A stretch of DNA of 6,812 nucleotides from positions 1 through 6,812 of the forward strand of contig JBHJHK010000343.1 of NCBI GenBank assembly GCA_050330975.1, given 5' to 3'. How positions within the stretch are numbered: the first letter of the stretch is position 1; each line of letters begins with the position of its first letter. The notes below the pieces were generated by a model. That model made no database searches and had not been told where the DNA came from. It worked only from the letters and a program-made list of their open reading frames with translations. Both the position numbers and the translations under genes were made by a program. Below are positions 1 to 6,811 of this stretch, one piece after another. Source of the DNA: JBHJHK01 sp050330975. Its GTDB lineage: Bacteria > Pseudomonadota > Gammaproteobacteria > Competibacterales > Competibacteraceae.

Positions 1-1
1 C

Positions 2-3000
2 ACCCCCCCCGTATCCTCCCCGCCGCGCCCCGCCGCCCTAGCGGGCGCCCGCTTGACCATTCCCCCGGCGCCGGGGTTTCACTTGTTATCCCTGCCCACG
101 GGCGACGCCGGGGCCCAGGTGGGACAGGACGTGGTGGGGCGCCAGGAGGTCTCGCTGTGCCACCAGCGCCGGGACCCCGGCCGGGCGAACAGCCCCCTGG
201 TGCCGCTGTGGATCGGCTGGTCCTGGTCCCAGGTGGAAGCCGCCGCCGCCGCCAACCGCAGCCGCGACCGCCCGGCCCACTACGGCTTGAAAAACCCCCT
301 AGTCGATGGCGGCGCCGCCGGTGCAGGTGCAGAAGACGTGCCCGCCCTGCGGCTGGACACCTACCCCCGGGGGGCGCCCCTGCCCCCCCTGGAGGAAACC
401 CCGGACCGCGGCGGCGACGGCGCTTTGGGCATCACCCTAGTGGAGGACCGCCCGGCCCTCGGGTTGTCGGACAGGGCGGGCCGCCGCCCGTTGGCGGTTG
501 GGGAACCGTTGGCCTTTCAGCGGGATGCCTGGATACTGTGGCATTCCAGCGCCGACCTAGGGGCCCAGGACTCCCCCTCCCAGGGCTGGCCCTTCGCCCT
601 GCGCCTCCAGCGTCGCCCCAGACGAGGCTGCGGCGCGGGGTCGTTGCTGGCGACGGTCTACGGCCCCTCTCGGGATGCGGCGAAGCCAGGGGAATCCGCC
701 GGGGCGAGGCTCTACCTCTACCCGGGGCCCGGAGGGGGTGACGCCACCAGCGTCGGACTGCCCCCGGGGCGCCATACTTTTCCCGACACCCAGGAACCGG
801 GGCCAGAAGACGCAGCCCTGTTCCAACGGGCCGTGGCCGCCGGGCTCATCCGTCTGGAGCCGGGCCCCCGGATAACCCTGGCCCCCATCGACCTGGCCCG
901 GCGCCAGGCCATGGCCCGCCGCCACCCCCAACACCTGGTGACCCCTTTGGAGACCATCCGGGGTGAGCCGTGGCCAGACGTGGCGGGCGGCCCCACGGCC
1001 GACCTCCAGCGCCGCCTCCAACACAGCGCCGCCGGCGCCCACCTCCGGGCCCAGGTGGCGGCCTTCAACCAACGCCGCCTCACCGCGGCCGTGCGACTGC
1101 GCTTCCCAGGGCGCACCTTGGCCGACCCCGCCACCCCCTGGCGGGTCACCCTGGCGACGGGGCCGACCCAGGCCCCCTTGGCGGTGGATAACGCCATGCC
1201 CCTCATGGCGGGCCGGCTGTTCCCCACGCTACCCCGAGGTTGGCTACCCTGGCAGCGGGTGGCCCGCTGGCCCCACCCCGCCGACGACGCCAGCCGGCTG
1301 ACCTTCGCCCTGCCCCTCGCCCGCCCCGCCCGGGGGGGAGAGCGGGCGACGCTGCTGGTCATCGGCCGCCACTTGGCCATCGAGGGGGCCACGGTGTTGT
1401 CCAGCCGCCCCCGCTGTCTGGAGGCCAACCCCTGCAACGGCTTGGGAGAAGCCCGTTGGTTGACCCTGGCCTTCGCCCCGGGGGCCAAAACCTTGACCGT
1501 GGCCATGAGCCCCCGCACCCACGGCGACCTGGGGGGGCTGTACCGCTACGACCCCCTCTCCATCGCCGTCGTCGACGACGCCTTGGTCTGGCGAACATCC
1601 GGCCTTGGCACGCGCCGTCAAAGGGCCCAAGTCGCCCTGGTGGACCGCCGGGGACGCCCCTTGGCCGACGGCGAGGCCGGCCCCGTGGCCCCGGCGTGGG
1701 AGGCGGGCCTCGCGGCTTTGCTGGGGGTCCACCCCCGCCAAGAGGGCTCGATGTTGGATACCTTGAGCCGGCTGGGCGGCTTGGGATTTGCCGATGTCAC
1801 CGCCACCCTCACCGTCGACTTGACCCTGCAACAAGCCGCCGTCACCGCCCTAGAGGCGGGCTTTGCCGCTGCCACGGCCCCCCGGGAAGGGGCCTCGGAT
1901 GGCTTTGGGAGCGAGCGCTTTGCCAGTCTCATCCTCATCGACGTCGACGACGGCGACATCCTGGCCAGCGCCGGGCTCCCCGCCCTCAAGGCCCCCGTGG
2001 CCTGGGGCGACCTATGGGCTTTCCACGCCGCCAACACCCGCCACAGCCCCCTGGTGCCCTGGGGCTGGCACCACGACGGCAGCGGTCGCCACATCGCCGG
2101 CTCGACGTTTAAGCTGGTGACGGCCCTGGCCCTGGAGGGAGAAGCCGTGGAGAATCCGGCCTTGGCCCCCCTGTTGGCGGGGATGGCCCTCCCCGACATC
2201 AGCCGCTCCCCCTTGGCCCGACGCTATGGCTTCGACGTCGATGCCAGCTGTTACCCCGCCCGCTCCCGGGGTTGCCGCCCCAACCGCCGGGTGAAAGGGG
2301 TGCGCTACGATTGGCCGGGCCGGGGGGCAATCCACAATTACAGCCGCTTTGAGACCCCGGCGAGTCTGCTGCGGGCCTACGACGAGCGCCAGTACGGCCT
2401 GGAACAGGCGGTGCGGGATTCCCTCAACACCTGGTTCGCCTGGCTGGCGGAAACCAGCGACCGCACCTTGCTGGACGACCCCAAAATCCCCGGCATTCCC
2501 CACGCTGCCCCCCTAGTGCCGGCGGCCCTGGAGGGGCTGCGCCCCCTCCACGCCATGGCCCTCCAGTTGGGCTTTGGCCGGGATCACCCCCTGGACGGGG
2601 GGCTGTTGCCGCCCCAGGTGCTGCGCCCGGGGGATGTGTTGCTGACCCGAGCTTCGCGCCTCGACCCCTTGACGGGGCGCAACCAAGTGCGCCAAGCCGC
2701 CCTGGGCTTTCGCCTCCAGACCACGCCGTTGCGCATGGCCCTGGTGGCGGCGGCCGTGGCCGGGGGGGAGCGGGTCGCCCCGCGATTGTTGTTGGACCTC
2801 AACGGTCGCCCGGCGGCCCGTCGCAGTCGACCGCTGACCGTGGAAACCAGCCGTCTGCGGCGGGGGATGAAGCGGGTGGTGGAGGATGGCACCGCGAGCA
2901 AAGCCTTTGCCGACCCCTTCTTTGCCCCCCTGCGCCCCAGGCTCTACGCCAAGACCGGCACCGGGGACCTGGCGGGGGAGGCGGGGGTCAACAACGCCTG

Positions 3001-3247
3001 GCTGGTGGGTTGGCTGGAGACCCGAGGCGCCCCGGCCCTCAAAACCCCTGTGCCCCTGCCCCGTCGCCTGGGGTTTGCCTGTGTCATCAGCCATGTGACG
3101 GGCACCGGTGGGCAACGCTGTGGCCCGGTGGTGGCCGCCCTACTCCGGGCGCTCCTGGCCCCGACCCCCGAGTCCGAGACTCCGGCGCCGACCCTCACGG
3201 GCCTCGATCCCTCGGGGGGTGCCGCCGCCGGGGCGCTTCGGCCATGA
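2..3247 (+). CDS. Large penicillin-binding transpeptidase (class B PBP-like), 5' end missing
   Basis: This gene encodes a peptidoglycan DD-transpeptidase, expected to cross-link stem peptides outside the cytoplasmic membrane. Counting from the TTG at 53 as residue 1, the full catalytic set is visible: SxxK as S684-T-F-K687 (nucleophile Ser684), SxN as S790-L-N792, and K967-T-G-T970 followed by a typical NNAWLVGW stretch. A class B pedestal signature VxDRxGxxLA lies at 530-538, and the usual LTLQQ-type strand before the catalytic domain at 590-594. Class B PBPs are commonly about 600 residues; this one exceeds 1060 because some 520 residues precede the pedestal motif. That extension matches no family I recognise. 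The frame is open to the window edge and no signal peptide or anchor is visible, so the true start is probably upstream; TTG 53 is only the first possible initiator. Eight cysteines are present, six of them in close pairs (455/461, 733/741, 1010/1023), fitting an extracytoplasmic fold. The stop overlaps the start of the SEDS gene. Whether it serves elongation, division or an accessory role cannot be decided. Confidence 0.93.
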   Translation, partial: TPPVSSPPRPAALAGARLTIPPAPGFHLLSLPTGDAGAQVGQDVVGRQEVSLCHQRRDPGRANSPLVPLWIGWSWSQVEAAAAANRSRDRPAHYGLKNPLVDGGAAGAGAEDVPALRLDTYPRGAPLPPLEETPDRGGDGALGITLVEDRPALGLSDRAGRRPLAVGEPLAFQRDAWILWHSSADLGAQDSPSQGWPFALRLQRRPRRGCGAGSLLATVYGPSRDAAKPGESAGARLYLYPGPGGGDATSVGLPPGRHTFPDTQEPGPEDAALFQRAVAAGLIRLEPGPRITLAPIDLARRQAMARRHPQHLVTPLETIRGEPWPDVAGGPTADLQRRLQHSAAGAHLRAQVAAFNQRRLTAAVRLRFPGRTLADPATPWRVTLATGPTQAPLAVDNAMPLMAGRLFPTLPRGWLPWQRVARWPHPADDASRLTFALPLARPARGGERATLLVIGRHLAIEGATVLSSRPRCLEANPCNGLGEARWLTLAFAPGAKTLTVAMSPRTHGDLGGLYRYDPLSIAVVDDALVWRTSGLGTRRQRAQVALVDRRGRPLADGEAGPVAPAWEAGLAALLGVHPRQEGSMLDTLSRLGGLGFADVTATLTVDLTLQQAAVTALEAGFAAATAPREGASDGFGSERFASLILIDVDDGDILASAGLPALKAPVAWGDLWAFHAANTRHSPLVPWGWHHDGSGRHIAGSTFKLVTALALEGEAVENPALAPLLAGMALPDISRSPLARRYGFDVDASCYPARSRGCRPNRRVKGVRYDWPGRGAIHNYSRFETPASLLRAYDERQYGLEQAVRDSLNTWFAWLAETSDRTLLDDPKIPGIPHAAPLVPAALEGLRPLHAMALQLGFGRDHPLDGGLLPPQVLRPGDVLLTRASRLDPLTGRNQVRQAALGFRLQTTPLRMALVAAAVAGGERVAPRLLLDLNGRPAARRSRPLTVETSRLRRGMKRVVEDGTASKAFADPFFAPLRPRLYAKTGTGDLAGEAGVNNAWLVGWLETRGAPALKTPVPLPRRLGFACVISHVTGTGGQRCGPVVAALLRALLAPTPESETPAPTLTGLDPSGGAAAGALRP
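3244..3247 (+). promoter_or_regulatory. ATGA stop/start overlap coupling the PBP and SEDS genes
   Basis: The TGA of the PBP gene (3245-3247) shares bases with the ATG of the SEDS gene (3244-3246). No convincing Shine-Dalgarno sequence lies just upstream, so the SEDS protein is probably made by ribosomes that terminate on the PBP frame and restart. Such coupling would keep the two partners in a fixed ratio, as expected for a SEDS-PBP complex. The overlap is seen; the coupling is inferred. Confidence 0.75.
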
Positions 3248-5625
3248 AGGGTTTGCCGTGGGCCCGAATCAGCGCTGGGGTCTTGCTGGTGGCCGGCCTC
3301 CTCTTGGGGGCCACCTTGGGCTTTGCCCCCCCCTGGTGGGAGCCCACCGCCATGGCCATCCCCCTGGAGCCGGGGCAAAGTCGGGTGGTGGGCCACAGCA
3401 AAGACCCCGGCTCGGATGAATTGTGGGCCACCGCCGCCGATCGTCGCCACCTGGCCCTGCGACGGGACGACCGGGGACGGTGGTGGGCGGGCAACGCCGC
3501 CGCCCGCAAACGGGTATTGGTGGCCGCCCCCGAGGGCCCTTGGCGGCGGGTGCGCACTTGGCCCCTGGCGGCGGGGGACCAATGGCGCATCGCCGGCCAC
3601 ACCCTGAGGGTCAACGCCGTGGACCGGGACGGCTTTGCCCTGGAGGAGGACCGCGGCGGAGTGTGGCGCTTCCGGGGCGGCCAACTGGCCGACGCCAGCG
3701 GCCCTTTGCCCCCCTGTGATCCCCCCTCGACCCTGGAGGGGCTCGCCCGGGGACTGGGGTTCGCCGCCACCGACGCCTTGACCCTGGGGGGTGGCGTTCA
3801 CTGCCGCCGGCGCTTGGGGCTGCCCCAGGTGGCGGCGGACGCCTTGGTGGTCGCCTTTGACGGCGAGGGCTTTACCCTGAGCCTCGGCCCTGGGGAAACC
3901 CGGGGGGCGGGGGATCCCCTCCCCGTCCAACTGCGCCGTCGAGACGGCAACTGGCAATCCCTGCACCAACGGGAAGCCCCCTTGACCCCGGGCACGGGCC
4001 TCATCGTCGGCTACACTCGCTACCGGGTGGTGGCGGCGGATGGGGCGTTGACCCTGGCGGTGGAACACCGGGCTCGCCGCTGGCCCCACGCCGCAGGTAC
4101 TCCCCCCACCCCACCGGGAATGGAAATCGCCTTTATCTCCCGGTCGCCGGGGGCGCGGCCCGCCTTGAGGGTGGCCTTGGGGGCCGCCGCTTTGGCCGCC
4201 CTAGGGGCCCTGCTCGGCCTGGTCTTCACCGGGTTTGGAGCCTCAAGCCCCGGGGGGCTCCACTCCAAGGCCCCTCCCCCCTGGCGGACCTGGTTTGGCG
4301 CCGCCTTGGCCGGGGCGAGCCTGGGCTATTACTTCCAGGCCGCGGCCGCCAGCCCGCTGGCGCCCTTGCTGCTCTTGGGGCTGGCCCTCGGGGTGTGGCA
4401 CCGCCGCCTGGACCGCCGAGCCCCCGGGGCCTTGGGGCTGTTCGCCCTCACCAACGGCCTCACCGCCGTGGGCCTATTGACCCTGCTGCAACTGGGCCTC
4501 GGCGCCGAGGAATCCACCTGGCTGCGGTTTGTCAACGCCAGCGCCGCCTTGGCGGCGGCCTTTTGGTGGGGGCTTTGGGCACTGGTCAACGCCAGAGCCC
4601 AGCCCCTGTTGTTCAGCCCGATGCTGGACCGGGGGTTGCCGTGGTTCGCCGGCCTGGCCCTGGGGTTGCTGCTCCTCCAGGCGTTCTTGGGCAACGAGGG
4701 GGGCTTTGCGGGGTTTCAGCCGGTGGAACTGGCCAAGTTGGCCCTGGTGGCCGTGGCGGCCCAGGCCCTGGGAGAGCGCAGCCAGCGCCACGGCTGGGAC
4801 GCCACCCTCGACCCCGTGACCCGCTGGTGGCGACCATTGTTTCCCCTGGTGTTGTTGTCGATCCTGGTGGCCTTTGCCCTGTTGTTCCTCCGGGACTTTT
4901 CCCCGTTGGTGCTACTTTTCGTGGGCAGCGCCGTGCTCGTGTTGGCCTATTTGAGCCACCATCCCAGGCGCCATCGCCGATGGTTGGGATGGTTGGGCTT
5001 TTCGGGTGTGACGGCGTTGACCCTGGTGGGTCTCGACGTCCTCCAGGCCCATCCCGAGCTGTTCCCAAGCCACCTCCAGAGCGAACGCATCGCCGTGTGG
5101 GCAGACCCCGGGCGCCATCCCCACGGGGGCTACCAGTACCACCTGGCCGTGGACGCCATCAGAAGTGGCGGCTGGTGGGGGGCCCTCCACAGCCCGGTGC
5201 CCCTCAGCGACTGGCCGGGGCGCAATGGCCGGGTCATGGCGGTCCCCGCCGTGGAAGACGACTTTGCCCCGGCGTTTTTCCTCCACCGCTTTGGCGGTGG
5301 GGCGGGGTTGATCCTCGCCGCCCTCCAGGTGGGTTGGCTACTGGTCTTTTTGGCCACGGCCCATCGGGCCTTATACTTGACCCGGCGCCCCAACTACCGC
5401 CTCCAAGAGCGGGGCCGCTTTGCCCATTTTGCCCTGGTGGGGGGAATGGGCCTGTTAGTGGGGCACTTTTGGGTGGCATGGGGCACCAATTTGGGGCTAC
5501 TGCCCGTCATGGGACAACCCATGCCGTTGCTGTCGGCGGCGGGTAGCCATTGGGCCCTTTTCGTGCTACCCCTGGTGGGACTGGGACTTTTGGTGGAGGA
5601 GGGACTCGATGATCAAACGGCCTAA
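3244..5625 (+). CDS. SEDS-family peptidoglycan glycosyltransferase (FtsW/RodA/SpoVE) with N-terminal FHA-like modules
   Basis: This 793-residue membrane protein should polymerise lipid II into glycan strands with its PBP neighbour. SEDS landmarks occur in order: FQPVELAK at 491-498 (FQPSE-AK in FtsW); an LRDF turn near 549-552 where FtsW/RodA have QPDLG; GYQYHLAVDAIRSGG from 629; EDDF at 671-674, whose D673 aligns with the catalytic Asp of the large loop between SEDS TM7 and TM8; and LPVMGQPMPLLSAAGS at 753-768 (LPxTGxPLPFxSYGGS). The family is usually 370-420 residues. The extra ~390 comprise an N-terminal helix (about 9-28), two FHA-like beta modules (about 40-126 and 185-266) and three more hydrophobic helices (about 308-332, 349-368, 371-386) before SEDS TM1. 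ATG 3244 is chosen because it overlaps the upstream stop as ATGA and is followed at once by a membrane anchor; the frame stays open upstream to TTG 3010, but that stretch lies inside the PBP gene and reads as a shadow. RodA-like and FtsW-like identities cannot be separated here. Confidence 0.92.
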   Translation: MKGLPWARISAGVLLVAGLLLGATLGFAPPWWEPTAMAIPLEPGQSRVVGHSKDPGSDELWATAADRRHLALRRDDRGRWWAGNAAARKRVLVAAPEGPWRRVRTWPLAAGDQWRIAGHTLRVNAVDRDGFALEEDRGGVWRFRGGQLADASGPLPPCDPPSTLEGLARGLGFAATDALTLGGGVHCRRRLGLPQVAADALVVAFDGEGFTLSLGPGETRGAGDPLPVQLRRRDGNWQSLHQREAPLTPGTGLIVGYTRYRVVAADGALTLAVEHRARRWPHAAGTPPTPPGMEIAFISRSPGARPALRVALGAAALAALGALLGLVFTGFGASSPGGLHSKAPPPWRTWFGAALAGASLGYYFQAAAASPLAPLLLLGLALGVWHRRLDRRAPGALGLFALTNGLTAVGLLTLLQLGLGAEESTWLRFVNASAALAAAFWWGLWALVNARAQPLLFSPMLDRGLPWFAGLALGLLLLQAFLGNEGGFAGFQPVELAKLALVAVAAQALGERSQRHGWDATLDPVTRWWRPLFPLVLLSILVAFALLFLRDFSPLVLLFVGSAVLVLAYLSHHPRRHRRWLGWLGFSGVTALTLVGLDVLQAHPELFPSHLQSERIAVWADPGRHPHGGYQYHLAVDAIRSGGWWGALHSPVPLSDWPGRNGRVMAVPAVEDDFAPAFFLHRFGGGAGLILAALQVGWLLVFLATAHRALYLTRRPNYRLQERGRFAHFALVGGMGLLVGHFWVAWGTNLGLLPVMGQPMPLLSAAGSHWALFVLPLVGLGLLVEEGLDDQTA
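3361..3621 (+). other. FHA-like module 1 encoded within the SEDS gene
   Basis: Residues about 40-126 of the SEDS protein follow the order of an FHA domain: V-V-G-H at 48-51 in place of IGR; R68-H69 where FHA domains have S-R-x-H; a Trp-rich strand then G83-N84 and a basic VLV strand where NGTxVNG is expected; and L-A-A-G-D at 108-112 followed by I-A-G-H-T-L-R-V at 116-123, matching the closing L-x-x-G-D-x-I-x-x-G. The phosphothreonine-contacting Arg and Ser are not clearly conserved, so phosphopeptide binding is doubtful. The assignment rests on reading the pattern by eye, not on a profile search. Confidence 0.5.
3796..4041 (+). other. FHA-like module 2 (more degenerate) encoded within the SEDS gene
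   Basis: Residues about 185-266 form a second beta-rich stretch. It ends in P-L-T-P-G-T-G-L-I-V-G-Y (246-257) and then T-R-Y-R-V-V, the same closing strand pattern as module 1 (L-x-x-G-D-x-x-x-I-x-G). The earlier FHA signature positions are not recognisable. It could be a diverged duplicate of module 1 or an unrelated beta sandwich. Cys187 near its start is unpaired within the module. Confidence 0.35.
5595..5603 (+). promoter_or_regulatory. Strong Shine-Dalgarno for the third gene
   Basis: GGAGGAGGG lies five bases before ATG 5609, inside the last codons of the SEDS gene. It is the best ribosome binding site in the window. It decides the start of the third gene at 5609 rather than the in-frame ATG at 5639, which has no comparable site. 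Confidence 0.8.
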
Positions 5626-6394
5626 TCCAGGGACGGCCATGAGCCGTGGGCGCTTTGTGGTGTGTGCCACCCGCGCCGGCGCACCCCCCACCCAGGTGTT
5701 TAACGTCGAATACCTGTGGCATCGCAATCGCCTGCGGGGCGGCGGCAGCCATCTGCGGGAGGCGTTGACCCGTCACCCCCACACCCCCGCCACCCGACGC
5801 CACAAAGAGCGCCTTTTTTGCCACGTCATCCTCCGGCTGCCCCGCCAGGCGGTGGTGGACGACGAGCGCTTTCACGGCGGTGTCCAGCGCCGGGAACTCA
5901 TCGAGGACTTGTGTGCCCTCCACGGCCAAGAACTGGGCGACTATCTGCCGCCGGGCCTGACCCCCCGCTATCGGGTGGTGGGCGACCCCACCCTGCCCGC
6001 CGACCAAGTGCAATTTGTCTTTGGCCACGCCATCTATTTGCCGGCGCCCCAAGAGCCGGTGGCCCTGGAGATCGCCTTGGGGCCCTCTGCTGGGGGAGAG
6101 GCTGGCCCCGCCGACGGCGAGGCCGACGGCGCCCCACCCCTCCCCACCGAGGGACCCAACCGCGATACCCCCACCCCCGGGCCCGGCCTCTACCGCCACC
6201 AGCGCCTGGCGTTGTTGGGCAGTGGCCTGGTCACCTGGGAGGTGCCCCACTGGCCCTTTGGCGAGCGGGGGATATTGGTGGTGCGCGGCGATGCTGGCGT
6301 CGAGGTGAGCGCCGACCCCGAGGACAGTTTGACCATCAAAGCCCTGGACGAGGCCCACTACACCGTGGCCGCCGACGGCGTCCAGTGGCAATAG
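5609..6394 (+). CDS. Unrecognised soluble two-domain protein, possibly FhaA-like
   Basis: This 261-residue protein has no signal peptide or membrane helix, so it is probably cytoplasmic. The N-terminal part (about 1-155) has a beta strand (72-78), a helix starting near F88-H89 and carrying RRELIEDL (94-101), and two strands containing RYRVVGDP (120-127) and QFVFGHAIYL (135-144). A Pro/Gly/acidic linker follows (about 158-193), then a beta-rich tail (194-261) ending in Q-W-Q. Strand-helix-strand, linker and C-terminal beta domain is the plan of actinobacterial FhaA, which sits near rodA and pbpA; that resemblance is architectural only. The tail has a possible FHA-type A-H-Y-T-V (249-253) but stops where an FHA domain should continue. 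The gene overlaps the SEDS gene by 17 bases and has its own strong ribosome binding site, so it belongs to the same operon. A role in regulating or recruiting the synthase is a guess from context. Confidence 0.82.
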   Translation: MIKRPNPGTAMSRGRFVVCATRAGAPPTQVFNVEYLWHRNRLRGGGSHLREALTRHPHTPATRRHKERLFCHVILRLPRQAVVDDERFHGGVQRRELIEDLCALHGQELGDYLPPGLTPRYRVVGDPTLPADQVQFVFGHAIYLPAPQEPVALEIALGPSAGGEAGPADGEADGAPPLPTEGPNRDTPTPGPGLYRHQRLALLGSGLVTWEVPHWPFGERGILVVRGDAGVEVSADPEDSLTIKALDEAHYTVAADGVQWQ

Positions 6395-6412
6395 ACCCTG
6401 GTCTCCAAGGCG

Positions 6413-6811
6413 ATGGAGCGAGCCGATGACCAGTGGGGATTGGGGGGGGGCGCGGCGTCCGAAGGCAACCCCCAGCCCCCTGGCGCCCAGGCTGCGGCCG
6501 CGGCCAGGCCCACGGGGGACGGGGCGACGGTGGTGGCAGCGGGGTTGGAGGGGGGCGAGGCGGGGGAGGCGCCACCGCGGCTGGCGGTGGTGGGGTTTGC
6601 CCTCCAGCGCCTGTCGGTCTACCGCCGCCTCGCCGGCTGGCAGGACCTCAGCCACTGGCGCTTTGGCTTTGATCTCCAGGGCTATCCCACGGCCCCCGCG
6701 GGGGGGGCGGTGGGCCTCCCCGTCGGCGCCGCTGGCCTGTTGTCCGCCGCGCCCGCCCGGCGCCGCGGGGGGGGGGGGGGGGCGGGGCGGCGGGCCGGGG
6801 GGGGCGGGGGG
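6413..6811 (+). CDS. Hypothetical protein, 3' end missing
   Basis: An open frame runs from ATG 6413 to the window edge without a stop. It begins with about 55 residues rich in Gly, Ala and acidic residues, followed by a credible folded stretch with many aromatic and charged residues (for example LAVVGFALQRLSVYRRL and the later HWRFGFDLQGYP). In that stretch the codons look like those of the upstream genes, which argues for real coding. From about 6746 the sequence collapses into G runs and the translation is not trustworthy. The start is uncertain: ATG 6413 has only a weak AAGG close by, whereas ATG 6426 has GGAG at a good distance but is in another frame, and nine Gs at 6442-6450 could hide an indel. 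No family is recognised. It lies 18 bases after the third gene, in the same frame, and probably continues the operon. Confidence 0.6.
   Translation, partial: MERADDQWGLGGGAASEGNPQPPGAQAAAAARPTGDGATVVAAGLEGGEAGEAPPRLAVVGFALQRLSVYRRLAGWQDLSHWRFGFDLQGYPTAPAGGAVGLPVGAAGLLSAAPARRRGGGGGAGRRAGGGGG

Noticed and set aside
53..55. TTG at 53 as the true start of the PBP gene
   Set aside because: The frame stays open to the window edge, there is no ribosome binding site before it, and no signal or anchor follows, which an exported PBP needs; the real start is probably upstream.
3010..3243. Upstream extension of the SEDS frame to TTG 3010
   Set aside because: It lies inside the PBP catalytic domain, reads as Pro/Arg/Gly-rich shadow, and ATG 3244 with its ATGA overlap and following membrane anchor is a far better start.
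2944..4089. Long minus-strand open frame of 381 codons
   Set aside because: It is Gly/Pro/Gln-rich, spans the junction of two clearly real + strand genes and has no recognisable motif; long antisense frames are expected at this GC content.
4395..5546. Second + strand frame of 383 codons inside the SEDS gene
   Set aside because: It is a Pro/Gly/Arg-rich off-frame shadow of the membrane core, which carries the conserved SEDS motifs in the other frame.
5507..6655. Long minus-strand open frame of 382 codons
   Set aside because: It is antisense to the end of the SEDS gene and to genes 3 and 4, with low-complexity Gly/His/Gln composition. The + strand frames there have better gene-like composition, a strong ribosome site and operon spacing.
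6433..6672. GTG-initiated + strand frame of 79 codons
   Set aside because: It is mostly Gly/Arg/Pro shadow; the frame from 6413 gives a more protein-like sequence over the same bases.
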